DNA from: Promethearchaeota archaeon
GTDB taxonomy: Archaea; Asgardarchaeota; Lokiarchaeia; Sigyniarchaeales; SOKP01
DNA: 33,292 nucleotides
Direction of reading: 5' to 3'
Assembly (NCBI GenBank): GCA_019058295.1
Contig: JAHPZI010000005.1
Location: forward strand, 1 to 33,292
Shown here: positions 1 to 7,945 of the stretch, in pieces
Layout: each line of letters begins with the position of its first letter
Numbering within the stretch: the first letter of the stretch is position 1
Notes under the pieces: generated by a model
The model's database searches: none
Told to the model about the DNA's origin: nothing
The model's input: only the letters and a program-made list of their open reading frames with translations
Program-made: the position numbers and the translations under genes

Positions 1-92
1 CGGCTTGCCGATCATAAAAAATAAAAGAAAAAATAGTAAATAATTAAATACTAAATAAAAAAAAAAAAAATTAAAATATTAAAACTTGTTAA

Positions 93-959
93 TTAGAGAT
101 TTTCTATTGCTGTACCTCGTCGAACACGATGATTCTTCATCCCAATATCTTCAGAACTAATTCCCATTGCTAAAGCAATTAATTCCGTTATATAAAGAAC
201 AGGAATATTATATTCTGCATCGAATTTCTTCGATAGATCTCTCTGGGATGTATCAAAGCGTTGAAAGCAAGCAGGACAGTTCACAACAATCACGTCAGCA
301 CCTGCTTTTTTAACAGAATCTAATTTCTTCTTTAGAATTGCATCGCCATGATCCGGAAACGGACCAGCCACAGCATTTCCACAACATAATGCTAATTCGT
401 CATAATCAACTACATTAGCACCGGTAGCAGCAGCAATCTCTTTCAAATTTACTGGATGTAATGGATCATCAGATTCCATCCATTCTACAGGACGCATATA
501 ATGGCAGCCAGGATGGCAAGCTACTTTTAGATTGCTCATTTGTTTTGTAACAGCACCTTTAATAGCCCCTAAATTTTCCTTAAGAACGTCAACAAAATGC
601 CTTACATCAATTGAACCTTTATATTCCTTTCCAATTTTAGCTAATTCTTTATTAATAGCCTCTTTTTTATTGGAATCATGTTTTAATTGATGTTGAACAC
701 CTCGTAAGGTGTTTGCGCAACCATTACATAAGGAAATAATAGGTTTGCCTTCTGCTTCAGCTAAACATAAGTTTTGGGCGCCCATCGCAAGCCAAGCGGT
801 ATTATCAAAGCATTTCACACCAGTTGGATCAGGACAACACGAAAAAGGAGCTTGTGATGTCTGGACTCCAATTTTATCAAGAACCTTTCTGGATGCTGCT
901 TCTATAAAAGGAATTCTGTTTCCAATTACACAACCCTCAAACATTTTATATTCTGTCAT
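93..959 (-). CDS. hdrB: Heterodisulfide reductase subunit B (HdrB)
   Basis: HdrB-type protein of 288 residues with two CCG domains. The first reads C10, C41-C42, C78-x2-C81; the second has a CHPGC segment, a CCGN pair and a CPAC motif. In methanogen HdrB each CCG domain holds a noncubane [4Fe-4S] cluster where the disulfide is reduced; the same chemistry is inferred here, although the physiological disulfide or other acceptor in this organism is unknown. The ATG is preceded by a strong ribosome binding site (GGAGGG), and the gene follows hdrC by 15 bases, so it is the last gene of the hydrogenase operon visible here. HdrA, the flavin subunit, is not in the window. Cytoplasmic; no membrane segment is seen. 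Confidence 0.93.
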   Translation of the reverse strand: MTEYKMFEGCVIGNRIPFIEAASRKVLDKIGVQTSQAPFSCCPDPTGVKCFDNTAWLAMGAQNLCLAEAEGKPIISLCNGCANTLRGVQHQLKHDSNKKEAINKELAKIGKEYKGSIDVRHFVDVLKENLGAIKGAVTKQMSNLKVACHPGCHYMRPVEWMESDDPLHPVNLKEIAAATGANVVDYDELALCCGNAVAGPFPDHGDAILKKKLDSVKKAGADVIVVNCPACFQRFDTSQRDLSKKFDAEYNIPVLYITELIALAMGISSEDIGMKNHRVRRGTAIENL

Positions 960-974
960 TTTTTTACCCTCCGT

Positions 975-1508
975 TTATAACTTTTTATCAGCACCTATAT
1001 TTTTTAATAAAGTCTGCACTTCATTAACATTTGGTGCAGCTACGGCTGGTAAGCCCATTTGTTCTCGTCTTCTCTCGATCGCGGGTTGTGATGGAATTGC
1101 TTTACCATTCTCAAAAACAGTTTTTGCTTGAGCTACGACATTATCAGGTGCAAGTCCCGCACCAGAAGTTACGTTTTTAGCTAAACCAATAATTTCAGTA
1201 ACTTCAATCGCCTGTGGACAAACTGTATCACATGTATCGCATACAGTGCAACCCCAAGGAATAAGAGCTGATTTTGAGCCTGCTAAGGCCATCACAATAT
1301 CTTTATATCCTAGAAGTGTCCCTAATACAATCAATCTTGGATCAAACCAATTAGTTACTTCATGGTAAAAGGGATTTGCAACTGATGCGACAGGACAATT
1401 ATCAGTGCATCGATTACATTGATAACAGTATTTTATCTTATCAGATCCAATGTGTACATCCATAATTAATTTCCTAAATTCAAAATCTATACCCAATGGT
1501 AATGTCAT
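975..1508 (-). CDS. hdrC: Heterodisulfide reductase subunit C (HdrC)
   Basis: Small iron-sulfur subunit of 177 residues with two [4Fe-4S] motifs, CYQCNRCTDNCP near residue 28 and CTVCDTCDTVCP near residue 85. HdrC passes electrons between HdrA and the HdrB catalytic clusters. I use the ATG at 1508 although its ribosome binding site is poor, because the segment GIDFEFRK before the first cluster resembles the N-terminus of other HdrC proteins. An internal ATG at 1463 has a better upstream sequence (TAGGAAA) and remains possible. It lies between the recoded vhuU and hdrB, in the same transcription direction. Confidence 0.92.
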   Translation of the reverse strand: MTLPLGIDFEFRKLIMDVHIGSDKIKYCYQCNRCTDNCPVASVANPFYHEVTNWFDPRLIVLGTLLGYKDIVMALAGSKSALIPWGCTVCDTCDTVCPQAIEVTEIIGLAKNVTSGAGLAPDNVVAQAKTVFENGKAIPSQPAIERRREQMGLPAVAAPNVNEVQTLLKNIGADKKL

Positions 1509-1557
1509 TTTTTTTCACTTTTTTTTGAGTTTTTTCCATTTTATTTTTTTCATTTTT

Positions 1558-1630
1558 GTTGGTTTTAACCCATGCAAGGGCAGTCATATCCAATCTATAA
1601 TTTTTATTGGATATTTCATCCTAAACCAAC
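1558..1630 (-). ncRNA. Structured RNA overlapping vhuU 3' end, candidate SECIS element
   Basis: Read as minus-strand RNA. An 8-bp perfect outer helix pairs 1623-1630 (GTTGGTTT) with 1558-1565 (AAACCAAC). It encloses a hairpin with a perfect 9-bp stem (1606-1614 with 1586-1594, ATATCCAAT/ATTGGATAT) and an 11-base loop starting with five A, plus a small CCC/GGG hairpin (1569-1580). AUGA (1619-1616) precedes the long stem and GA (1585-1584) follows it, which resembles the AUGA/GA core of eukaryotic-type SECIS elements, with one unpaired A. Such eukaryote-like SECIS elements have been reported for Lokiarchaeota. The pairing is seen directly; the SECIS role is inferred from its place behind the in-frame UGA. 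Oddly, the element overlaps the end of the coding frame and its stop codon. Confidence 0.6.
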
Positions 1631-1765
1631 GTGTAATTCACGAGAGTAAATTTCTTTACCATCCTCATCAACTACAGTGATGTGAGCGGCACACGATAGT
1701 CAGCAATCAAAACAGCGGACAATCATTTCTAAGACATTTACTACTCCTTCTGGTATATCACTCAT
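1616..1765 (-). CDS. vhuU: VhuU-type selenocysteine-containing [NiFe]-hydrogenase mini-subunit (UGA recoded)
   Basis: Frame of 49 codons with an in-frame UGA at codon 22 (1702-1700). With UGA read as selenocysteine the centre is IVRCFDCULSCAAH, matching residue by residue the conserved C-terminal nickel-site motif of hydrogenase large subunits (R-x-F-D-P-C-L-S-C-x-x-H), with Sec at the first cysteine and Cys at the usual proline. MvhA just upstream ends exactly before this motif, with a 37-base gap. In Methanococcus the Vhu hydrogenase is split the same way, and its tiny VhuU carries Sec as a nickel ligand. The coding frame continues after the UGA for 27 residues (ending ELHVGLG) before a second UGA. 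The maturation protease would be expected to cut after H28. UGA still acts as a normal stop elsewhere in the window (for example the gene ending at 13435), so recoding would be local. Confidence 0.85.
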
Positions 1766-1802
1766 TTTTTTTATTCACACTCTATATTAATTTTGATTTA
1801 GT

Positions 1803-3110
1803 TTATTTTATCCATGGATCTGGTAATTTTAATCCATCTAACGCCTTATCTTCAAATACTTGTTTAGCCACATGCATTAATGTCTTTTCAATTCCTGCGA
1901 TATTATGATTTGTCGCAACTAAAAGGTTACACTTTTTACAAATACCATCAGCGTCTGACCAGATATTATATAACAGAAGTCCTCGTGGAGCTTCAGTTAT
2001 CCCTACTCCATTTCCTTCTCTAGGTTGAACATCAAGTGTTTTACAGTCAGGATTTACAATATCTGGATCTTTTAGAAGAGTTGCAATCATTTCAATTGCC
2101 TCAACAGTTTCAATTATTCGTGCCCAATGATAAGCAAAAGTATGGTGTATTACGTTAGTTCCAACTTTTTCCCTCATTGCTTTTAATGCTTCATCTGCGA
2201 GAGGTGTTGCCATTTTATCAGCACAATTTATCATTGCTAAGGTGTTTGCTCTATAGATTCCTTCGGGATATCCAGCAGGTTTATAATACATATGAGTTGC
2301 ATATGAGTGCTCTGGAATATGCTCTCCTAATGCTTCTAAATATCTCTGTGGAGCATAATCGGTTTTTTCTCCCGTTGGAGAAACAATTCGAATATCACCT
2401 TCATAGATATCATGTACTCCATTATTTGTCATTCCAACATAATATGTTGGGACAACACCTACATTAGCAACAACATCCCAATAATCATCTATAACTTTTA
2501 GCGCAATATCTACAGTCTTCTTAGTCATTTCAATTTGATCGTCAATTACTTTAAGGAATTTATCGCGAACGTCTTCATCTAAAGCCTTTTTCATACCGCC
2601 AACGATTGCGGCGATCGGGTGAACAGCCTTACCACCAACAGCAGCACATAGTCTTTGACCGAAATCCATCATTTTTAATGCCATTGCTCCAACATCTGGC
2701 ATCTTATTAATTACATGTACTACATTTCTTAATGCAGGATCTGCCATAGGCCCTAATAAGAAATCTGGTGCTGTTAAAGCGTAGAAGTGAATTAAATGCG
2801 AACTGTATTGTTTAGCATTAATTAAAAGTTGTCTTAATTTTCTTGCAGGTTCAGGAATCTGAACACCCCAAGCATCTTCCACTGCTTTTGTTGGAGTTAA
2901 ATGATGTGGTATTGGACAAATTCCGCAGATTCTTGGAGTAATTCTTGGAATGTGTTCACAATATCGTCCTTCAACAAATTTTTCAAAGAATCTTGTCGAT
3001 TGGATATTAAATTGTACATCTTGAACTTTTCCATCATCTCCAAGAACGACTCTCATTCCACCATGCCCCTCTAATCGAGTTATGGGCTCTACTTCTATTT
3101 CTTTCACCAT
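1803..3110 (-). CDS. mvhA: F420-non-reducing [NiFe]-hydrogenase large subunit, C-terminally split (MvhA/VhuA)
   Basis: Large (catalytic) subunit of a group 3c [NiFe] hydrogenase, 435 residues. The N-terminal nickel-binding motif is intact (RICGICPIPHH, C62 and C65), and the region before the end contains NHNIAGIEKTL, also typical. The protein then ends in LPDPWIK and lacks the C-terminal DPCxxCxxH motif that supplies the other two cysteine ligands; this motif is on the separate vhuU frame downstream. The gene is therefore half of a split large subunit, not a damaged gene. It starts 4 bases after the mvhG stop; the ribosome binding site GGAGGTT overlaps the end of mvhG, suggesting translational coupling. 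H2 oxidation feeding Hdr or ferredoxin is the expected role. Confidence 0.94.
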   Translation of the reverse strand: MVKEIEVEPITRLEGHGGMRVVLGDDGKVQDVQFNIQSTRFFEKFVEGRYCEHIPRITPRICGICPIPHHLTPTKAVEDAWGVQIPEPARKLRQLLINAKQYSSHLIHFYALTAPDFLLGPMADPALRNVVHVINKMPDVGAMALKMMDFGQRLCAAVGGKAVHPIAAIVGGMKKALDEDVRDKFLKVIDDQIEMTKKTVDIALKVIDDYWDVVANVGVVPTYYVGMTNNGVHDIYEGDIRIVSPTGEKTDYAPQRYLEALGEHIPEHSYATHMYYKPAGYPEGIYRANTLAMINCADKMATPLADEALKAMREKVGTNVIHHTFAYHWARIIETVEAIEMIATLLKDPDIVNPDCKTLDVQPREGNGVGITEAPRGLLLYNIWSDADGICKKCNLLVATNHNIAGIEKTLMHVAKQVFEDKALDGLKLPDPWIK

Positions 3111-3114
3111 TTTT

Positions 3115-4425
3115 TTAACCTCCTTTTCTCGATGCTAATGTAAATTTCTCAAAGGTACCAACTTTATCTTTTACTTGAGCAAGCAATTCATCCTTTGATA
3201 AGCTTACATTGAAGCCTTTAATTGCCGTTTCAGCAAACCTTTCTGCTTGATTAACACCCCATTCTGTTTGGCCATAACAACCTGAACATGGAGCATTAAC
3301 CTTAACGCATAAGGCACCACAGCCAGCTCTAGTAACAGGACCCATACAAATATAGCCTTGTTCAATTAAACAATCCTCTAAATTTGGGAGTCCTTCATAA
3401 TCTCTCTTAACTTTAGTCATTGTTGATTTACTACCGATAATTCTATCACAAGTATCACAAACATTTGAGATGTCAATCAAATCGCGATTATCTCTTAAAA
3501 ATCCTAATACATTAGAAGCAATACTTACTGTATCAGGTGGTAAATTTGCTAATGGTGTTTCTGGTGTACCACGCTTTTTAACTTGTTTCAGAATATCCGC
3601 TGACAAATCAAAACCGGCCATTAGCGGTACGTTTAGAAATAATGATAGAAATTCGTTACTCGTCTTTTTATCACCAGAACTAGCTGAAGCGAGATTTTTG
3701 GTCATGTCATTTAATTTTGAAGCGCGTGCAGAGACTGTTTTTGCCGGTCCCATACATCCCACACAAGGATTTCCAGCATTCGGACATTTCAGCGAACAGC
3801 CGATACTGGTAATTGGTCCATAACATAATTTTCCTGCATCTAAAAGGCATCCCGATTGATTTAATGAACAATCATTACAAAAAGCAAGATCATTCATAGG
3901 GAATGGCTTTTGACCTAATAGAAATCCTACAGCACCGAAAATTTGTTCTGATCTTGGAGGACATCCTGCTATATAAGCATCAACCTTGATTATTTTATCA
4001 ACGTTAACAATCTTGTCCTCGAATCCAGGTACATGTTGGGTAGGTTCTCCACCACTTCCATCTGCGATACTTTCAACTTCAGAAAATTTACGTCTTACTA
4101 GTTCTTCCTTGCTCCATTGATTAGCTAATCCATGTACATTTCCATAACAAGAACAACTGCCAAATGCAATGATTATTTGACATTTTTCACGCATTAACTT
4201 TGTTCCTTCAACGTCTTGTTTAGTTCTAAGACTGCCTTCAATGAAACCAACGACAATTTCTCCGGGAGCTCTAGCTACCAATGAATCATATTTGAAATCA
4301 ACTACAGCTGGCCAATAGACAATTTCTAACGCTGGAAGTACCGGTAAAAGCTGTAAATGTAAATCTACCAAGCTTTGGTGGCATCCCCAGCAATCAGAGT
4401 TTTGCCAGAATGCTACTTTGACCAT
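3115..4425 (-). CDS. mvhG: [NiFe]-hydrogenase small subunit with duplicated C-terminal Fe-S domain (MvhG)
   Basis: Electron-transfer subunit of the hydrogenase. The N-terminal part has the proximal-cluster cysteines (DCWGCH, GSCSCYG, GCPPR). A C-terminal iron-sulfur domain follows (GPITSIGC, NPCVGCMGP). After about 90 residues a second copy of that domain appears (GPVTRAGCGALC, APCSGCYG), including the helical stretch after it. Methanogen MvhG has about 300 residues and one such domain; this protein has about 436. The added domain could hold extra [4Fe-4S] clusters and dock HdrA or another partner. I use the ATG at 4425, since the in-frame GTG at 4437 overlaps the purine-rich GAGTG that serves as the ribosome binding site. 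First gene of the operon. Confidence 0.92.
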   Translation of the reverse strand: MVKVAFWQNSDCWGCHQSLVDLHLQLLPVLPALEIVYWPAVVDFKYDSLVARAPGEIVVGFIEGSLRTKQDVEGTKLMREKCQIIIAFGSCSCYGNVHGLANQWSKEELVRRKFSEVESIADGSGGEPTQHVPGFEDKIVNVDKIIKVDAYIAGCPPRSEQIFGAVGFLLGQKPFPMNDLAFCNDCSLNQSGCLLDAGKLCYGPITSIGCSLKCPNAGNPCVGCMGPAKTVSARASKLNDMTKNLASASSGDKKTSNEFLSLFLNVPLMAGFDLSADILKQVKKRGTPETPLANLPPDTVSIASNVLGFLRDNRDLIDISNVCDTCDRIIGSKSTMTKVKRDYEGLPNLEDCLIEQGYICMGPVTRAGCGALCVKVNAPCSGCYGQTEWGVNQAERFAETAIKGFNVSLSKDELLAQVKDKVGTFEKFTLASRKGG

Positions 4426-4569
4426 TTTTTTTTTCACTCTTTATTTTTTATTTTTGTAGATTTTTCAGTTTTAATTTTGTTTTACGTTTATTAAGCATTT
4501 TTCTTTAAAAATATTAGTTGGATAGAAATATACACAAACGGTTAAAAAATTACTGATTTGGTTGTTTTA

Positions 4570-4612
4570 TGAATAATTATTCCTTTGAATAACTATTCAA
4601 TTTATTTAATAA
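4570..4612 (-). promoter_or_regulatory. Promoter of the hydrogenase operon with two tandem palindromic operators
   Basis: On the minus strand an A/T-rich TATA-like element (TTATTAAATAAA, near 4601-4612) is followed by TGAATAGTTATTCA (4599-4586) and GGAATAATTATTCA (4583-4570), whose centres are 16 bases apart. The palindromes cover the expected transcription start. The same motif occurs at four other promoters in this window, so a shared repressor-like regulator is likely. The motif is seen directly; the regulator is unknown. Confidence 0.6.
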
Positions 4613-4950
4613 GTATTTTTTCCATTTCAATAAAATTAATGATTTTTATGATTATGATTTTATATTTTATTTAATTTAATTATATTTTTCAGCAATAAAT
4701 AAGAATTTTAATATATTTTATCGATTTAATTTATCTTTCTTTCTAACTGGAATATAATTTTATTGGTTTATCTGAAATAACTTATCTTCGTCAAGAATTA
4801 AGTTCTATTTCCGATCAATTTTTATGAATATTTATTATTAACATTAAAATTACGCTAATTTGTAATTTAAATTTGAAAAAAAAAGAAAAATTATTAAATA
4901 AAGTACTTATAAATTATTAATTTCGAATTCATTTTAAAACAAAAAATTGA

Positions 4951-4975
4951 ATTTATAACTTAGGAATAATTATTC
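4951..4975 (+). promoter_or_regulatory. Promoter/operator of the OsmC-like gene
   Basis: TATA-like ATTTATAA (4951-4958) followed by the palindrome GAATAATTATTC (4964-4975), about 50 bases before the start codon at 5024. Same arrangement as at the hydrogenase and NifX-like promoters. Confidence 0.55.
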
Positions 4976-5023
4976 ACATTACATAAAAAATAAAATTAAA
5001 AATAAAAAAAAAAGGATTTAACT

Positions 5024-5530
5024 ATGCCAAGTTTTAAAGAAACATTTGATGCCATTAAGGCAGATTGGGCTGCTGGAGAAAAAAACTTCAATATTGAATG
5101 TGAAATGCTAGCTGACGGTATGCAAACCATGTGTACGATGGGTAATCCTGCAGGAGACGATTTTAAATTATTAATTGATGCTCCTGGCGGATTAAGCGGA
5201 ACAAATAAAGGACCATCTCCATTATTAGTAATTTTAGCCTCGATTGGCGCTTGTATTATTGCTGTTACTAAATTTTGGGCACTTATAATGGATATAAAGA
5301 TAGAAGAATTGAAAGTTTTTTCTCGAGGGCATATTAATTTAGGTGCTATTTTTGGAATTGATGATTCTAAATTACCAGGATATGATAAACTTGAACCTGT
5401 GATCAGAATCAAAGCCGATGCTCCAGAAGAAAAAATAAATGAATTAATGGATAAAGTCCTTACTCATTGTCCTGTAATTACAAATTTTGGCGGAGCATCC
5501 AAAATAACGCCTAAAGTTCAAATTAGGTAA
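5024..5530 (+). CDS. OsmC/Ohr-family protein
   Basis: OsmC-fold protein of 168 residues. The family's two redox cysteines are visible: C77 in SIGAC and C149 in THCPV, the spacing expected for thiol-dependent peroxidase or sulfur-handling OsmC proteins. Two more cysteines (C26, C37) lie near the N-terminus. OsmC and Ohr enzymes reduce organic hydroperoxides, but archaeal and YhfA-like members often have no known substrate, so a specific reaction is not assigned. The start follows AAGGATT. Its promoter carries the same palindrome as the hydrogenase operon, which points to redox- or metal-linked control. Confidence 0.85.
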   Translation: MPSFKETFDAIKADWAAGEKNFNIECEMLADGMQTMCTMGNPAGDDFKLLIDAPGGLSGTNKGPSPLLVILASIGACIIAVTKFWALIMDIKIEELKVFSRGHINLGAIFGIDDSKLPGYDKLEPVIRIKADAPEEKINELMDKVLTHCPVITNFGGASKITPKVQIR

Positions 5531-5545
5531 TACATTTCTATTAAA

Positions 5546-5591
5546 AATCTTCTACTTTTTTTTTTTAATATTTATTAGAGTAGAAAAGATT
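5546..5591 (+). terminator. Hairpin and T-run after the OsmC-like gene
   Basis: AATCTTCTACT (5546-5556) pairs with AGTAGAAAAGATT (5579-5591) around a run of eleven T (5556-5566). Archaeal termination depends mainly on T-runs, so the T-run is the likely signal for the rightward gene. The stem has a two-base bulge. Confidence 0.4.
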
Positions 5592-5744
5592 ATTCAAAAA
5601 AAAATCTAACATTACGAAAGCTCTTGCTTCCTTTATTCTTTAAGGTTTCTAACTTATTATATTAATTTATTTATTAAAAATTGAATAATTTCTGAATACT
5701 TTTTCTAAAAAAAAAGGAGAAAAAAAATAATTGCTTTTTATTCA

Positions 5745-7286
5745 TTATCCAGTTTCTGTTTTTTCAATTATAAGAGATAGGGGTAATGAAAAGATTTGTT
5801 TCATTATAGGAACAAATGGATGTCCTTTTTTATGAACTGCCATACCAACAGCGGCTTCGGCTGCTTCTAATACCATTTCTGAAAGAGTTGGATGACTATG
5901 TATAGTAGACGTAATATCTTCTATAGTTAAGCCATGTTGCATGGCGAGTGCAATTTCGGCAATTAATTCTGAAGCTCCTGTACCAATACAAGATGCCCCA
6001 ATAATTTGAAGTGTGTGTTTATCAGCTAAAATCATTAAAAGACCGTCTTCTCCCATGCATTTTGCTTTACCAAGGGACTCATAGGGAAATTGGCCAACTA
6101 CTACATCTATGCCTAGCTTTCTTGCTTCTTTTCTCTTAAGCCCTACTGAACCGATGTTGGGGCTCGTGAAAATTGTACTAGGAATAACTCTATAATTTAC
6201 ACTCTCGGGATTTATATTGAACCCTTCAAGATTAGATAATGCATTTGCCACGGCAATATCACCCTCATGTCTAGCTACGTGCGCGAGCATTATACCTCCA
6301 TTTACATCGCCTATTGCATATATGCCTTTTATTGATGTTTCTAAAGTTTTTAGATCAACTTCAATTGCTCCTCTATTCATTTTAATTCCTAAGTTTTCTA
6401 AACCTAAGTTTCCAGATTCTTTTTTTCGACCAATAGCTACTAAACATAAATCACCCTCAAATGTAAATTTTTCTGCATTCTCAGTTTGGTCTCTTGGAAC
6501 AGAAGCATCACACGTTATTACTTTAACATGAGAACCTGTATTATTTATAGACAAAACGGCTTGTGAAGTTTCAATTGAAATTCCTCTAGAATTAAAAGTC
6601 TTTTGTAATTCCTTTATAATTAATGGCTCTTCTGTAGCAATAGGCGTAGGAAGCATTTCTAATATCGTTATTTTACTGCCAAAGCTTTCAAATATATCCG
6701 CAAACTCGCAGCCTATTACTCCGGCGCCAATAATAATTAATCGTTCTGGAATTGTAGTGAAAGTTGGATTTAAAATGTCATCACTCGTTAAAATTCTCTC
6801 GTGATCCACATTAAATTGTGGGATTAATGCTGGTGATGACCCAGTAGCAATTATTACTCTTTTAGCGATAATAATGTTGGATTCTTTTCCTTCAATTAAG
6901 ACCTTGAAACCTGAATCCGAGTTGCCTCCAAGAATTTTACCATACCCTATATAAACATCATTCTTCCAGGCTTTTTGTAAATTTTCAATTCCCTTGATTA
7001 ATTCTTGAACGATTTCATTTTTTCGTTCTACAACCTTTTTAAAGTCAACGTCAATATCCTTTACTGTTATTCCAAATTCTTCAGTATTCTTTACTTTTTC
7101 AAGAAGATGTGCAGAAGCCAATAGAGCTTTAGTAGGGATGCACCCAGTATTTAAACACGTTCCACCTAATTTGTCTTTTTCTATCAAGGCAACCTTAGCC
7201 CCATTTTGAGCAGCTCTAATAGCAGCATGATATCCTCCTGGACCCGCTCCTATTATTGCTATATCATATTGCTTCTCTTCTGACAA
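5745..7286 (-). CDS. lpdA: Dihydrolipoamide dehydrogenase (E3)
   Basis: FAD- and NAD-dependent oxidoreductase that reoxidises dihydrolipoyl groups of 2-oxoacid dehydrogenase complexes or the glycine cleavage H protein. Visible parts: N-terminal FAD motif GAGPGGYHAA, the redox disulfide motif GGTCLNTGC (cysteines five residues apart), a second dinucleotide motif IIGAGVIGCEFA, the ATG-like FAD motif IYAIGDV, and the C-terminal HPTLSE that supplies the catalytic His-Glu pair. A tail of about 40 residues follows. The ATG at 7292 lies inside the purine-rich GAGGGATGAT, so I prefer the TTG six bases later, as in other TTG-started genes here. No E1 or E2 genes are adjacent; lipoate genes lie at 25.6-28.4 kb. 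Confidence 0.95.
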   Translation of the reverse strand: MSEEKQYDIAIIGAGPGGYHAAIRAAQNGAKVALIEKDKLGGTCLNTGCIPTKALLASAHLLEKVKNTEEFGITVKDIDVDFKKVVERKNEIVQELIKGIENLQKAWKNDVYIGYGKILGGNSDSGFKVLIEGKESNIIIAKRVIIATGSSPALIPQFNVDHERILTSDDILNPTFTTIPERLIIIGAGVIGCEFADIFESFGSKITILEMLPTPIATEEPLIIKELQKTFNSRGISIETSQAVLSINNTGSHVKVITCDASVPRDQTENAEKFTFEGDLCLVAIGRKKESGNLGLENLGIKMNRGAIEVDLKTLETSIKGIYAIGDVNGGIMLAHVARHEGDIAVANALSNLEGFNINPESVNYRVIPSTIFTSPNIGSVGLKRKEARKLGIDVVVGQFPYESLGKAKCMGEDGLLMILADKHTLQIIGASCIGTGASELIAEIALAMQHGLTIEDITSTIHSHPTLSEMVLEAAEAAVGMAVHKKGHPFVPIMKQIFSLPLSLIIEKTETG

Positions 7287-7336
7287 TATCATCCCTCATG
7301 TGATACGAAATTTTTATTTAAATTCTTAAAAAAAAT

Positions 7337-7933
7337 TCATAAAATTTTTGCTAGATCAACAAAGACCACATTAGATTTTACATTCTCTTCTTTTAAACGT
7401 CTCATGATCTCAATAAAAGTATTCTCTTCACCAATATGTACAAAACTCAATTCAGGATCATTACGATCTTCAATGAGTCTTAGCATCTTTTCAACTATGG
7501 CTTCTGATCTTACTTTTAAATTAATATATCGGTCTAATTCCTGAAGATCCTTTGAATATCGTTCAATCAATATTTTTAGTTCCTGAGCACTGCCCGTGTT
7601 CTTATTTGATAAAGTGTCGTAGGTGCCTAATAATTCGTCCAATTTATTTCTAATCTTGTCAATTTCTTCAGCAAAGTGCCCTTTAACGTAATATGGTAAT
7701 TCTGTTGTAAAATAGGGGATCTCATGTTCCTTCAATACTCGTGATAAATTAGTCTTATCAAATTCCCTTAAAGTCATATATCCTAAATCTATTGTAGCAA
7801 ACTTTATTGGCATATTAAGAAAATTTCCCACCATATCTTCTATGGTGTCATCCTTTACTTCAGCTTCGAGATTTCCCATCATATATATTGAGAAATTCTT
7901 ATCTACTAAAGATTCAAACATCATACTCACCAT
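7337..7933 (-). CDS. Uncharacterised coiled-coil protein
   Basis: I do not recognise the family. The product has 198 residues from the ATG at 7933, chosen because GAGGTGG sits 8 bases upstream (an in-frame GTG four codons earlier is part of that ribosome binding site). The N-terminal third is mixed alpha/beta (MGNLEAEVKDDTIEDMVGNF), and the middle, from about residue 85 to 150, is charged and helical, probably coiled coil. The C-terminus (FVHIGEENTFIEIMRRL, then VVFVDLAKIL) looks like a small alpha/beta element. No signal peptide, membrane segment or cysteine cluster. It lies 44 bases upstream of lpdA in the same direction, so co-transcription is possible; no function is inferred. Confidence 0.75.
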   Translation of the reverse strand: MVSMMFESLVDKNFSIYMMGNLEAEVKDDTIEDMVGNFLNMPIKFATIDLGYMTLREFDKTNLSRVLKEHEIPYFTTELPYYVKGHFAEEIDKIRNKLDELLGTYDTLSNKNTGSAQELKILIERYSKDLQELDRYINLKVRSEAIVEKMLRLIEDRNDPELSFVHIGEENTFIEIMRRLKEENVKSNVVFVDLAKIL

Positions 7934-7945
7934 TTTTTTAACCAC

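Larger units (their letters stand above)
4438..5023. other. AT-rich divergent intergenic region
   Basis: Region of 586 bases between the hydrogenase operon (leftward) and the osmC-like gene (rightward). I see no protein-coding frame and no tRNA. It contains promoter elements for both directions, each with a TGAATAATTATTCA-type palindrome (4570-4599 and 4964-4975). The hydrogenase transcript would have a leader of roughly 140 bases with no obvious stable fold. Confidence 0.6.

Noticed and set aside
1..92. A short CGGCTTGCCG inverted repeat and A-rich stretch at the window start.
   Set aside because: Two-base loop, no gene and no T-run context; downstream of hdrB it may hold a terminator, but this cannot be supported.
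709..1131. Rightward open frame opposite hdrB and hdrC.
   Set aside because: Antisense to two clear genes and without homology.
1604..1618. Second selenocysteine at the terminal UGA of vhuU (would add Asn-Ile-Gln after Sec before a UAA).
   Set aside because: The mature VhuU ends at the nickel motif and the tail has no function needing Sec; normal termination is simpler.
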